DNA of 64,000 bases from CAVVDT01 sp963747005 (GTDB taxonomy: Bacteria; Pseudomonadota; Alphaproteobacteria; Rhizobiales; Aestuariivirgaceae), in the NCBI GenBank assembly GCA_963747005.1, contig CAVVDT010000004.1, positions 248,001 through 312,000 on the forward strand, read 5' to 3'. Positions 25,645 through 34,900 of the stretch are shown here, piece after piece. Under the pieces are notes generated by a model, which ran no database searches, was not told the DNA's origin, and saw only the letters and a list, made by a program, of their open reading frames with translations. A program made the translations under genes and the position numbers. Each line of letters begins with the position of its first letter. Within the stretch, counting starts at the first letter, position 1.

Positions 25645-26739
25645 ATGTCTCAGACTGAGACAATCATGTTGGTGGCGCTGGGTTTCGTCCTGGCAACTTT
25701 GGTGGCGTTGTTCATCGGCCGCGGCATGTGGGTCTATGCGGTCAGGGCCTCGAAGCGACGCGGCGAGCGTGACAGGCCGTCCGACCTTGCCCGCGTGCAG
25801 GCGGATCGCGATCAGCTCCGGGCCGAATATGCCATGCTGTCGCGCAAGCTTGAGTTGCGTCTGGGCGATCTCAAGACCCGGCTGGCCGAACAGACGGCTG
25901 AAATCTCGCGCAATCGCAATCGCATCGAACGCCTGCTGGGCGAAATCGATACGCGCGATGCGGCCGTAGTGGCGGCAAATGCCGACCTTGAGGAAACCCG
26001 CGCCCAACTCGATCCACTGGAGGCCGAGCTGGCGCATCGCACCCAGAGCCTGCAAAAGCTTAAGGAGCAGCTTCGCGATCGCGACGAGACCGTCACCGGC
26101 CTGCACCGCGACCTGGCCGATGCCCACGCCCTGATCGCCAGTCACGATCGCCAGATCGATGCGCTGCGCGCGCGACCGGCCGAGCCTGAAGTCCCGGCCG
26201 CAAGCGAGGATGCCGAAGCCGCCTCGGCGTATGAACGGCTCAGCCGCCGCATCGAGGATCTGACATTGCTCTCGCAACGCATCGAGGCCCAGCGCGAGAA
26301 CCTCGACAGCCAGCACCAGGCGGTCAAGGCGCTGAAGACCGATATCATCGTGCCGTCCAAGCGGCGCCGGGGTCGCCGCAAGCCGGCAGCAGCGAGCCGC
26401 CAGCAGCTTGTCGCCAAAACCGGCGATGCCGATGCCGCCCGGACCGAGCGGGAGACTTCGACGGCGCAACTGGAGATGCAGATCCTTGCGGCCGAGCGGG
26501 AAAGCGCCGGCCTCAGCCAGGAACTCGTCGAACTGGACAGGATGTGGAACGAAAAGCTCGCTGCCCTGGGCGAAGTGGCGCCTGCCAAGGCCGCCAGCGC
26601 CGGTAGCGATCGCATCGTCCGCGACGTCGAGGCAACAGGCATGGACGCCACTGGGTCCACCAACGGCACCCAGGAGCAGACCAACGTCATCTCTCTCGCC
26701 AGCCGCATACGCGCCCTGCAGAAGAACATCCCGGATTGA
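25645..26739 (+). CDS. Membrane-anchored coiled-coil protein of unknown function
   Basis: 364 residues. One N-terminal transmembrane helix (IMLVALGFVLATLVALFIG) is followed by a long charged coiled-coil (about residues 50-250, many L/R/E heptads), a basic patch (PSKRRRGRRKPAA, about 235) and a second helical stretch. The end, NVISLASRIRALQKNI, resembles conserved C-termini of uncharacterised Hyphomicrobiales proteins. The topology suggests a short periplasmic tail and a large cytoplasmic rod. I do not recognise a named family. Confidence 0.7.
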   Translation: MSQTETIMLVALGFVLATLVALFIGRGMWVYAVRASKRRGERDRPSDLARVQADRDQLRAEYAMLSRKLELRLGDLKTRLAEQTAEISRNRNRIERLLGEIDTRDAAVVAANADLEETRAQLDPLEAELAHRTQSLQKLKEQLRDRDETVTGLHRDLADAHALIASHDRQIDALRARPAEPEVPAASEDAEAASAYERLSRRIEDLTLLSQRIEAQRENLDSQHQAVKALKTDIIVPSKRRRGRRKPAAASRQQLVAKTGDADAARTERETSTAQLEMQILAAERESAGLSQELVELDRMWNEKLAALGEVAPAKAASAGSDRIVRDVEATGMDATGSTNGTQEQTNVISLASRIRALQKNIPD

Positions 26740-26965
26740 TATTTCCTCAGCCCGGCTGTGGTGGCGGCCGACGTCGCTTGCGTGCCATGTCAGCGGCATG
26801 ACGGCTTCGGCAAGTGCCTTTCATATCCGGGTCATCCCTTTTGTCACTCTCGCGTCCGACGCGGCGGGGCCGAAAGCCGGACCTGGCGCCTGTGGCCCCC
26901 GGGTCGCCGGGTCAGGCCCGACGATGGCATGAATGGGGGCGTAGTCCCCGCCGCGTCCCCCATCA

Positions 26966-27753
26966 TCATGCCGGCACTTGATGCCGGCATCCATTCCGCT
27001 GGCGTTGCGACTTGCCGTGAGACTGGCGGAATGGACACCGGGATCAAGTCCCGGTGTGACGGTGAATGGTGTGGGTACATAGTCTTACGGCTCCGGCGGC
27101 CTTGCGCCGTGGCGGAGGGAGAAGGGAAGAGCGGAGCGCCTTTGAGGTGCAACGCTGTTAGTAACAATGGGCACCTGAAAGGCGCTCCGCACCCGATTTC
27201 TTGTCGGGCGATGCCGTCGCTCTCACCAGAACCGGTCTTATGAAGCCACATGCCGCCTGAAGAAGGAGGCACCTCCGGCCGGCCCGGCTTGCAATATGGC
27301 GCGCTGGATGTTTCCTCCCAGGGTCGACGCGCATCCCGCCCGGACCTTTCACGGCTACTCGTCAAGGCCGCTAGTTGGCTCGGGAACCGTTTTACCCCCA
27401 TGCACCGACGGTTCGTGCACACTTCCGAGGCCGGGGGCAGGCGATGAGAACAATACTGGAACATTAACCGGATGTCAAGACATTTCTCTGGTTCGGTGCT
27501 GTTGTCTCCTTCACCGCCTTTCCGCCGTCATGCCGGCACTTGATGCCGGCATCCATTCCGCAGGCGTGCCGACTTGCCGTGAGGCTGGCGGAATGGACAC
27601 CGGGAGCAAGTCCCGGTGTGACGGGCTGAAAGGGGACGCGCAAAATCTCGACGGTCGTCATGCCGGCACTTGATGCCGGCATCCATTCCGCTGGCCCTGC
27701 GACTTGCCGTGAGGCTGGCGGAATGGACACCGGGATCAAGTCCCGGTGTGACG
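26966..27753 (+). repeat. Three two-hairpin repeat units (second subfamily)
   Basis: Copies at about 26966-27062, 27527-27624 and 27656-27753. First hairpin ATGCCGGCA-CTTGA-TGCCGGCAT, second hairpin ACACCGGGA-TCAAG-TCCCGGTGT. In the middle copy the second loop is GCAAG. The overall layout, loop letters and unit length equal those of the cluster at 14797-15333, although the stems have different sequences. Confidence 0.85.
27131..27190. repeat. 20-bp inverted repeat with 20-bp loop
   Basis: Arms 27131-27150 and 27171-27190 are complementary at 19 of 20 positions, starting GCGGAGCGCC and ending GGCGCTCCGC. It could fold into a very stable hairpin. It lies between two REP-like units and has no U tract. 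Confidence 0.7.
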
Positions 27754-28064
27754 GAGATGGGGGTTGGAGGACGGCCTCAACCACCGTCATCATGCGCGGG
27801 CCGGACCCGCGCATCCCATTCGAAGTCTGCGGGAGTGCCAAAAAGATAGCGCGGCCTTCGCGCACTGCCGCGATGTCGGTTCGCCATTGCCCCCACCAGT
27901 CCGTGCCATTCTTGCAACACGAACGGACTCGTTCCGGGGTGTGGGAAAAGTTGACGCAATAGGACGTCGACAGCAAGTGCCTGTTCAGATACCGTTCGCG
28001 CCCAAAGACACGCATGAAGTGTTCAGGCGGGCTGAGCCGCTACAAGAAAAAGCAGTAGACGGGG

Positions 28065-29495
28065 ATGCGTATGTTGGGGGTCTTGCCCACAGTCTTGGTT
28101 GCTTCTTTCCTGGCATTGATTTTGTCGATGGGCGGAATTGGCCGGGCATGGTCGATGTCGCTGGAAGAAGCCGTCTCCATCGCCGTCAAGACCAATCCCG
28201 ACGTTGGCCAGGCCATCGCCAATCGCGAGGCGATTGAATTCGCGTTGCGGCAGGGGCGCGGTCGCTACTTGCCGAGCATCGATCTCGAAGGCGATCTGGG
28301 GGCCGAAAATCGAAACAATGCCACCACGCGTGCCAGCGGCGACCAGAACAGCGTGTTCTTTCGTCGCCAGGCCAGCGTCGTCATGCGCCAGCTCTTGTTC
28401 GATGGTTTCAAGACCGATGCCGAAGTCGAGCGGCAGGCCTCGCGTGTCGACAGCGCCTCCTACGAGGTAGCCGATCGCTCGGAAACCCTCGCGCTGGCCG
28501 TCGTTCGCCAGTATCTCGATATCATTCGGCTGCGGCGCAGCATCGCCTTTGCCAGGCAGAACATCGCCTACCACGAAAAGCTGCTTTCTCGCATCAAGCA
28601 AGGCACCGTCGGTGGCACCCTCAGCGTCGCCGATCGCCAGCAGGCGCAGGAAAGGTTCTTCGCCGCCAAGGCCCAGGCATTGAGCATCCAGGCGGATCTG
28701 GATTCAGCCGAAGCCACCTTCATCAAGCTGGTGGGCCAGGCCGCCGGCAGCGTCAAGTGGCCAAGAGGGCTGCAGCGCTACCTGCCGCGGACCATGAACA
28801 TCGCGCTTGACTATGCCAGAAAGAACCATCCGAGCATCCTCTCCGCCGGGGCTGAACTCGATGCCGCGGCGGCGCTGGTGAAGAAGGCCGAAGCGGACTT
28901 CTATCCGCAACTGTCGCTGGAGGCCCGGGGCAGCGTGGGGAGGGACCTGGCGGGAGTGCCCGGACGCGATTACGGCGGCCAGGTCGGCGTGGTCATGAGC
29001 TGGAATCTCTATAATGGCGGCATCAAGAGAGCCCATGAGCAGGAACAGGTGAGGCGCGTCGACGAGGCCCGCATGAAGCTGCATCAGGTGCAGCGCGACG
29101 TCGATGAGGCGATGCGCCTTTCCTGGAGCCGGCGGGCGCAGGAAGCGCTCCGGCTTGGTGAATTGCGCCAGCAACTGGCCACCCAGGACAAGGTCCTGTC
29201 ATCCTATAATCAGCAATTCAGTATCGGCCAGAGGTCGCTGCTCGATGTCCTCGATGCTCAGAACAGCAAGTTTTCCGAGCAGATCGCGGTGGAAACCTCG
29301 GCAGCGGCAACCCTGTTCGCCGAGTATCGCATTTTCGCCGCCAGCGGTACGCTGCTGAAGGTATTGGCGGTCCAGGAGCCCGCGGCAGCCGATGCCTACG
29401 CCCGCCCACAGGCCAAAGTCCCCCCTACCCCGTCGGTCCAGTCGATGCCGCGTTATGCACCAACTCGCGATGGCACGCTCGGACCGCTTTATTGA
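28065..29495 (+). CDS. TolC-family outer membrane channel of the type I secretion locus
   Basis: 476 residues. Signal peptide about 1-29, then two outer-membrane-efflux repeats rich in coiled-coil (SLEEAVSIAVKTNPDVG; QVGVVMSWNLYNGGIKRAHEQ, the typical second-repeat turn). The C-terminal ~50 residues are Pro-rich. It should form the trimeric outer-membrane tunnel for the ABC exporter and HlyD protein encoded at 38.9-42.5 kb, analogous to LapE. An adenylate cyclase gene follows 190 bp downstream. Confidence 0.88.
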   Translation: MRMLGVLPTVLVASFLALILSMGGIGRAWSMSLEEAVSIAVKTNPDVGQAIANREAIEFALRQGRGRYLPSIDLEGDLGAENRNNATTRASGDQNSVFFRRQASVVMRQLLFDGFKTDAEVERQASRVDSASYEVADRSETLALAVVRQYLDIIRLRRSIAFARQNIAYHEKLLSRIKQGTVGGTLSVADRQQAQERFFAAKAQALSIQADLDSAEATFIKLVGQAAGSVKWPRGLQRYLPRTMNIALDYARKNHPSILSAGAELDAAAALVKKAEADFYPQLSLEARGSVGRDLAGVPGRDYGGQVGVVMSWNLYNGGIKRAHEQEQVRRVDEARMKLHQVQRDVDEAMRLSWSRRAQEALRLGELRQQLATQDKVLSSYNQQFSIGQRSLLDVLDAQNSKFSEQIAVETSAAATLFAEYRIFAASGTLLKVLAVQEPAAADAYARPQAKVPPTPSVQSMPRYAPTRDGTLGPLY

Positions 29496-29684
29496 TCCAG
29501 CCGGCCCGCCGCCGGCGTTGCATGCGATCCGGATTTGCCCAGACCGACCTTTTCGCCATGACGGCGCGACAGGCATGGCCGGTGCCGTCATGCGGGCTCG
29601 GGTCACGAGACGGAGCACCGGCGATAGCGGCCCGCCCTTTGGCCTGCCTGGCGGCAAAAGAGTTGAACCCGGTGTGATGGCGTC

Positions 29685-31955
29685 ATGAATTTCAGGGAGT
29701 ACATCAACGGCGCGAACCCTGCTATTGCCAATATATTTTCTCTTCTCAAGAAAATAGGGAAAATTATATATCTCAATAACTATATTTTATTCTATATCCT
29801 GTTTGCCATTGTGGTCATCAAGATTGCCGATCCCGAGATCGTCAAATTCATGCGCCACAAGGTGTTCGACATCTATCAGACAATCGAGCCGCGCCACGAG
29901 ACGAACTTCCCGGTCGCCATTGCCGATATCGACGAAGCCAGCCTGAAAGCCTTCGGGCAATGGCCATGGCCACGCACCCGGCTCGCCGAACTGACGGACA
30001 AGCTGACGAAGTCAGGCGCCGTCGTCATCGGCTTCGATATCCTGTTCGCCGAAAAGGATCGCCTTTCGCCGCCCGATCTGGCGCAACAACTGCCCGGCCT
30101 CTCCCCGAGCGCCAGGCAGGAACTCCTGGCCATGCCCGCGAACGATGCCGTCTTCGCGGCGGCCATCCACAAGGCCCGGGTGGTTCTGGGCCTATCGGCG
30201 CTGCAATACGACAGCAATGCATCGGCGGTCGAAAAGCTGCCGGCGGCCAAGATCGCCACGCTGGGCGGCGATGCCCGGCCGTTCCTGCTGCGCTTTCCCG
30301 GCGCCATCCCCGTGGTGGGCGATCTGGCGCACGCCGCCGCCGGCCTCGGGCTTGTCAACATCGTTCCCGAACCGGACGGCATCGTGCGCCGCGCGCCAGC
30401 GCTGGCGCAGGTCGCGGGGCGCAACTTCCTCTCGCTCAGCATGGAATTGCTGCGGGTTGCAACCGGCACCCCGACCACCCTGGTCAAGCTGGACAAGAAC
30501 GGCATCACCGGCGTGGTGGTGGCGCACGCGCTGTTGCCGGTCGACCGCAGCGGCCAATTCTGGCTGCACTACGCCGGGCACAAGCCGCGGCGGTTTTTCT
30601 CCATCAAGGATTTCCTCGACGGCAAGGTGCCGCCGGCGCGCATCGCCAACAAGATCGTCCTGGTCGGCACCACCGCCGTCGGCCTGCATGACCTGAAACC
30701 CACGCCGCTGGACGCCGCGGTTCCGGGCGTGGAGATCCATGCCGAACTGATCGAATCGGTGCTGTCCAATGCGCTCCTGGTGCGCCCCAATTATGCCGTC
30801 GGCCTGGAACTGATCGTGCTGGTCGTCGTCGGGCTATTCCTGATTGTCTTCGTGCAGCGCACAGGCGCGGTGGTCGGCTTGCTGGCCGGCGCCGTGATCG
30901 CCTGCATTCTCATGGGCGCGTCGTGGTACCTGTTTGCCTACAAGAACACGCTCATCGATTTCGCAACGCCCATGGTGGCGAATTTCCTGTTGTATTTCTG
31001 CATAATCACCGAGCGATACTTGAACGAGGAAAAGTCCAGACGCACCATCAGATCGGCGTTTTCGCGTTATCTGTCGCCCGAACTGGTGAGGCGGCTGGCG
31101 GCCCATCCAGAGCAACTGGTGCTCGGCGGCGAAACCAGGAACATTTCGATCATGTTTTCCGACATCCGGCAATTCACCCGGATTTCGGAAGGCTACGCCG
31201 GCGATCCGCAGGGCCTGACCACCCTCATGAACCGCTTTCTGTCGCCGTTGACCGACGAGATCATGAAGACGGCGGGCACCATCGACAAATATATCGGCGA
31301 TGCGATCATGGCCTTCTGGGCGGCGCCGCTCGATGATCCCGATCACGCCGAGCACGCCTGTGTTGCCGCCCTGCACATGGTCGACGCGTTGAACGATCTC
31401 AACCGGCAACTCGAGGTCGAGGCCAAGGAGGTGGGGCGCGATTTCGTCCCCTTGCGGGCCGGCATCGGCATCAACACAGGCGAAAGCGTGGTCGGCAATC
31501 TCGGCTCGGCGCAGCGCTTCAACTATTCGGTGCTGGGCGATGCCGTCAACCTGGCATCGCGGATCGAGGGGCTGACCAAGCAATACGGCGTGACGATCCT
31601 GGTGGGCGAGACGACAGCGCGCCTCGTTCCCGAATTGGCGCTGGTGGAAGTCGATCTGGTTCGCGTCGTCGGCAAGGAAGTGCCGGTGCGCATCTACGCC
31701 GTGCTCGGTGACCGCGATCTGAAGCGAAGCGAGAATTTTCAGGCGTTCCTGAAGGCCCACGAAGCCGCCTTGCAAAGCTACCGGGCAAAGGCCTGGGCCG
31801 ATGCGGGTATCGCCTTTTCGCGGGCCGAGCAACTGACGCCTGAAGGCCTCGATCTTTCGGGCCTGTTTGAAACCTATCGGCAGCGCCTGCGCGACTATGC
31901 CATGGCACCACCGCCCGAGGATTGGGATGGTGTGCACCGCACCGACAAGAAGTGA
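29685..31955 (+). CDS. CHASE2-domain class III adenylate cyclase
   Basis: 756 residues: one N-terminal transmembrane segment (about 25-50), an extracellular CHASE2 sensor (about 60-340), three transmembrane helices (about 365-445) and a class III cyclase domain (about 480-660). FSDIRQFT and YIGDAIMAFW supply metal aspartates; the Lys in TIDKYIGD and Asp in VLGDAVNLASR favour ATP over GTP. The C-terminal ~80 residues form a TPR-like tail. The first ~130 bp are strikingly AT-rich with several ATA codons, unlike the remainder. It stops 10 bp from the convergent giant RTX gene. Confidence 0.88.
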   Translation: MNFREYINGANPAIANIFSLLKKIGKIIYLNNYILFYILFAIVVIKIADPEIVKFMRHKVFDIYQTIEPRHETNFPVAIADIDEASLKAFGQWPWPRTRLAELTDKLTKSGAVVIGFDILFAEKDRLSPPDLAQQLPGLSPSARQELLAMPANDAVFAAAIHKARVVLGLSALQYDSNASAVEKLPAAKIATLGGDARPFLLRFPGAIPVVGDLAHAAAGLGLVNIVPEPDGIVRRAPALAQVAGRNFLSLSMELLRVATGTPTTLVKLDKNGITGVVVAHALLPVDRSGQFWLHYAGHKPRRFFSIKDFLDGKVPPARIANKIVLVGTTAVGLHDLKPTPLDAAVPGVEIHAELIESVLSNALLVRPNYAVGLELIVLVVVGLFLIVFVQRTGAVVGLLAGAVIACILMGASWYLFAYKNTLIDFATPMVANFLLYFCIITERYLNEEKSRRTIRSAFSRYLSPELVRRLAAHPEQLVLGGETRNISIMFSDIRQFTRISEGYAGDPQGLTTLMNRFLSPLTDEIMKTAGTIDKYIGDAIMAFWAAPLDDPDHAEHACVAALHMVDALNDLNRQLEVEAKEVGRDFVPLRAGIGINTGESVVGNLGSAQRFNYSVLGDAVNLASRIEGLTKQYGVTILVGETTARLVPELALVEVDLVRVVGKEVPVRIYAVLGDRDLKRSENFQAFLKAHEAALQSYRAKAWADAGIAFSRAEQLTPEGLDLSGLFETYRQRLRDYAMAPPPEDWDGVHRTDKK

Positions 31956-31964
31956 GCACGCGCG

Positions 31965-34900
31965 CTACACGACGGTGACGGCATGGGTGACGTGGGAGCC
32001 GTCCTGATCGTAGAGTACGTTGACCGCCGTGCCGGGGCTCAAGGCGCTGTCGAACATGGCGATGACCGCGCTGTAGTTGTGGCCACCTGTCGCGCCGTTG
32101 GCGTCGATCTGCACCTCGGTGGCGCCGCCGACGTTCTGGACCTGCACATAGTCCGACAACACGTCGCCCGCCCCGCTATTGACCGTGAACAGCGCCGACA
32201 GGTCGACCTCGTCGTTGGCGGTGTTGAAATTGACGATCAGGTCCGCCAGATCGCCGACATTGAGGGCATCGGGCGAGAAGTGCACCACATCGGCGCTCGA
32301 ATCGGCGCCGACATCGAGCGTGTTCTGGCCAGCGCCACCATCCAGGTAGTCGGCACCGGCACCTCCGAGCAGCGTATCGTTCCCGCCCAGAAGCCCGCCG
32401 GCATTGCCGGAATCGCCGATCAGCGTGTCGTTGCCGCCGCCGCCGGCAAGATAGTCATCGCCCATGTTGCCACGCAACTCGTTGGCGCCGGCGCTGCCGA
32501 TGATCGTATCGTTGAAATAGGAGCCGATGACGTTTTCGATGCTGGTCAGCGTATCGCTCGATCCGGTCCCGTCATCGAAAACGACGTTCTGCGACAAATC
32601 GACATTGATCCCGGCGCTGGAACTGGTGTGGGTGATCCAGTCCGAACCGGCGCCGCCATTGATCGTGTCGCTGCCGCCGGAGCCGCGGAAGTAATTGTCG
32701 CTGGCATCGCCCGTCAGGCTGTCGCCAAAGTTCGAGCCGCGCAGGAACGTGGCACCGATGAAGGTGTCATTGCCGATGAAATTGTCGCCCGGGTTGACGT
32801 CGGTGGCGGTGCCGGTGACCAGGCTGGCGTTGACCCCGCCATCGGCGTTCTGCCAGCTTATGCGGGCCTCGCCCGTCATGCCGGTGAAGTCGACGTAGTC
32901 GTCGCCGGCGCCGAGCCGCACCTCGATGAAGTTGCCGAAGCTGTTGGTGTAGCTGCCATCGACGTGCACGGTGTCGTTGAAGGCACTGTCGCCAATGACG
33001 TGGACGCCGGAAACCTGATCGACCGTGCCCCACCCGTCGGCGATCTGGCCGGGGGCGAGGCCGTTGATCGTGGCGGACGTCAGGTTGGCGTCAATGCCGG
33101 CCGGGGAGTTGCTGTAGTCGGCCCCCACATAGTCCCAGAATCCGTCGCCGGAGAAATCCTGCGTCACGACGAGCGTGTCGTTGCCGGCATCGCCCCGCAA
33201 GACGGCCTCACCGCCCTGGGCCACCAGGAAGTCGTTGCCGTCACCGCCGTGCAGGATATCGCCGCCGCCGAAATTGAGGGCAGCGCCGCCGCTTACAAGC
33301 GTGTCGTCGCCACCCAGGAGCCCGCCGGCATTGCCGGAATCGCCGATCAGCGTATCGTTGCCGCCGGCGCCGTAAAGAATGTCGTTGCCCATATCGCCGC
33401 GCAACACATTGTCGCCGGCGCTGCCGACGATCGAGTTGTCGAAATAGGAGCCCACGACGTTCTCGATGCTGCTCAGCGTATCCATCGTGCCGAAACCGTC
33501 ATCGGCGACGATATTGGCGGAAAGGTCCACGATGATGCCGGCGCCGGAATCGTAGTGGGTGATCCAGTCGGAGCCGCCGCCGCCATGGATCGTGTCATTG
33601 CCGGCTGAACCGCGAAATACGTTGTCATTGCCGTCGCCCGTCAGGCTGTCGGCGAAACTGGTGCCACGCAATTGGTTGGCACCCATGAAGGTATCGTTGC
33701 CGATGAAATTGTCGGTCGCATTCATATCCGTCGCGGTGCCCGTCAGCAGGCTCGCATTGACGCCGCCGCCGGCGTTCTGCCAGCTCACGCGGGCCGTCCC
33801 CGTCATGCCGGTCAGGTCGACGAAGTCATCACCGGCGCTCAGGCGCACCTCGATGAAATTGCCGGAACTGTTGGAGTAGCTGGCGTCCACGTAGACGGAG
33901 TTGTTGAAGGCGCTGTCACGGATGACATGGACGCCTGCGACACGGTCGATCGTTCCCCAGCCGTCTGCAACCTGGAAGGCGCCGACCCCGAATTTGAAGT
34001 CCGCGGTCAGATTGGCGATGATGCCGGATGGTGAGTTGGAATAATCCGCAACGACATAATCCCAAAAGCCATCGCCGGAGAACTGCTGCGTCACAATCAG
34101 CATGTCGTTGCCGGGACCGCCCTGCAGGACGGCGTGTCCGCCCTGCGCCACCAGGACGTCGTCGCCCGGGCCGCCGCTGAGGAAATCCTTGCCATTGAAA
34201 TCAAGGGCGGCACCACCGCTCAGCAGAACGTCGTCGCCGCCATTGCCAAATATCTGGTCGTTGCCGGCCCCGCCGTTGATGATTTCATTGGCTGGCGTGC
34301 CGTTTAGAGTATCGTCACCCGACGTTCCGTTGATCCCGCTGAACAGGAACACGTTCGCCGGATTGGCGGTGGTCAGGTCGACGTTCAGGACGGTTATCGT
34401 GCTGGTGCCGTCGAGGTCGATGGTGGTGTTGGTGCCATCGAAGGTGAACCCCGAAAAGCCGCCAGTTCCGGTAAACCCGTAGGCGTTGAGGTCGATCAGG
34501 TCGGTGCCGAGCTGGAAGTCGAAGATGACATCGTGGCCGCTGCCGGGCTGGAAGCTGAACAGGTCGGCCTGGCTTCCGCCCGCCAGCGTATCGTCGCCGG
34601 CGCCGCCAAGCAGCAGGTCGCTGCCGCCCCTGCCCTCCAGCCTCTCGTTGCCGGGACCGCCGATCAGCGCGTCCGCTCCATCCGACCCGCGCACCTTTTC
34701 GATGTTGCTCAGCGTATCGGTGAACATCTGGCCGTTCCACATGCCGGTCACCGCGGCCGCACCGATACCGGCAAACACAACGGAAATACCGGACACCCCG
34801 GGCCGGTCGTAACGGACAAGATCGACCCCGCCGCCGCCGTCGACAAAGTTGTTGCCACCTTCGGTGATGAAGCTCTCATTGCGGCTTGAGCCGATAAGAG

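Larger units (their letters stand above)
26740..28064. other. Long intergenic region with repeats
   Basis: About 1.3 kb with no supported gene. It contains three two-hairpin repeat copies, a 20-bp inverted repeat (27131-27190), and shorter palindromes such as ATGCGCGGG...CCCGCGCAT near 27791-27815. The last ~200 bp should hold the promoter of the TolC-like gene. Confidence 0.6.
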
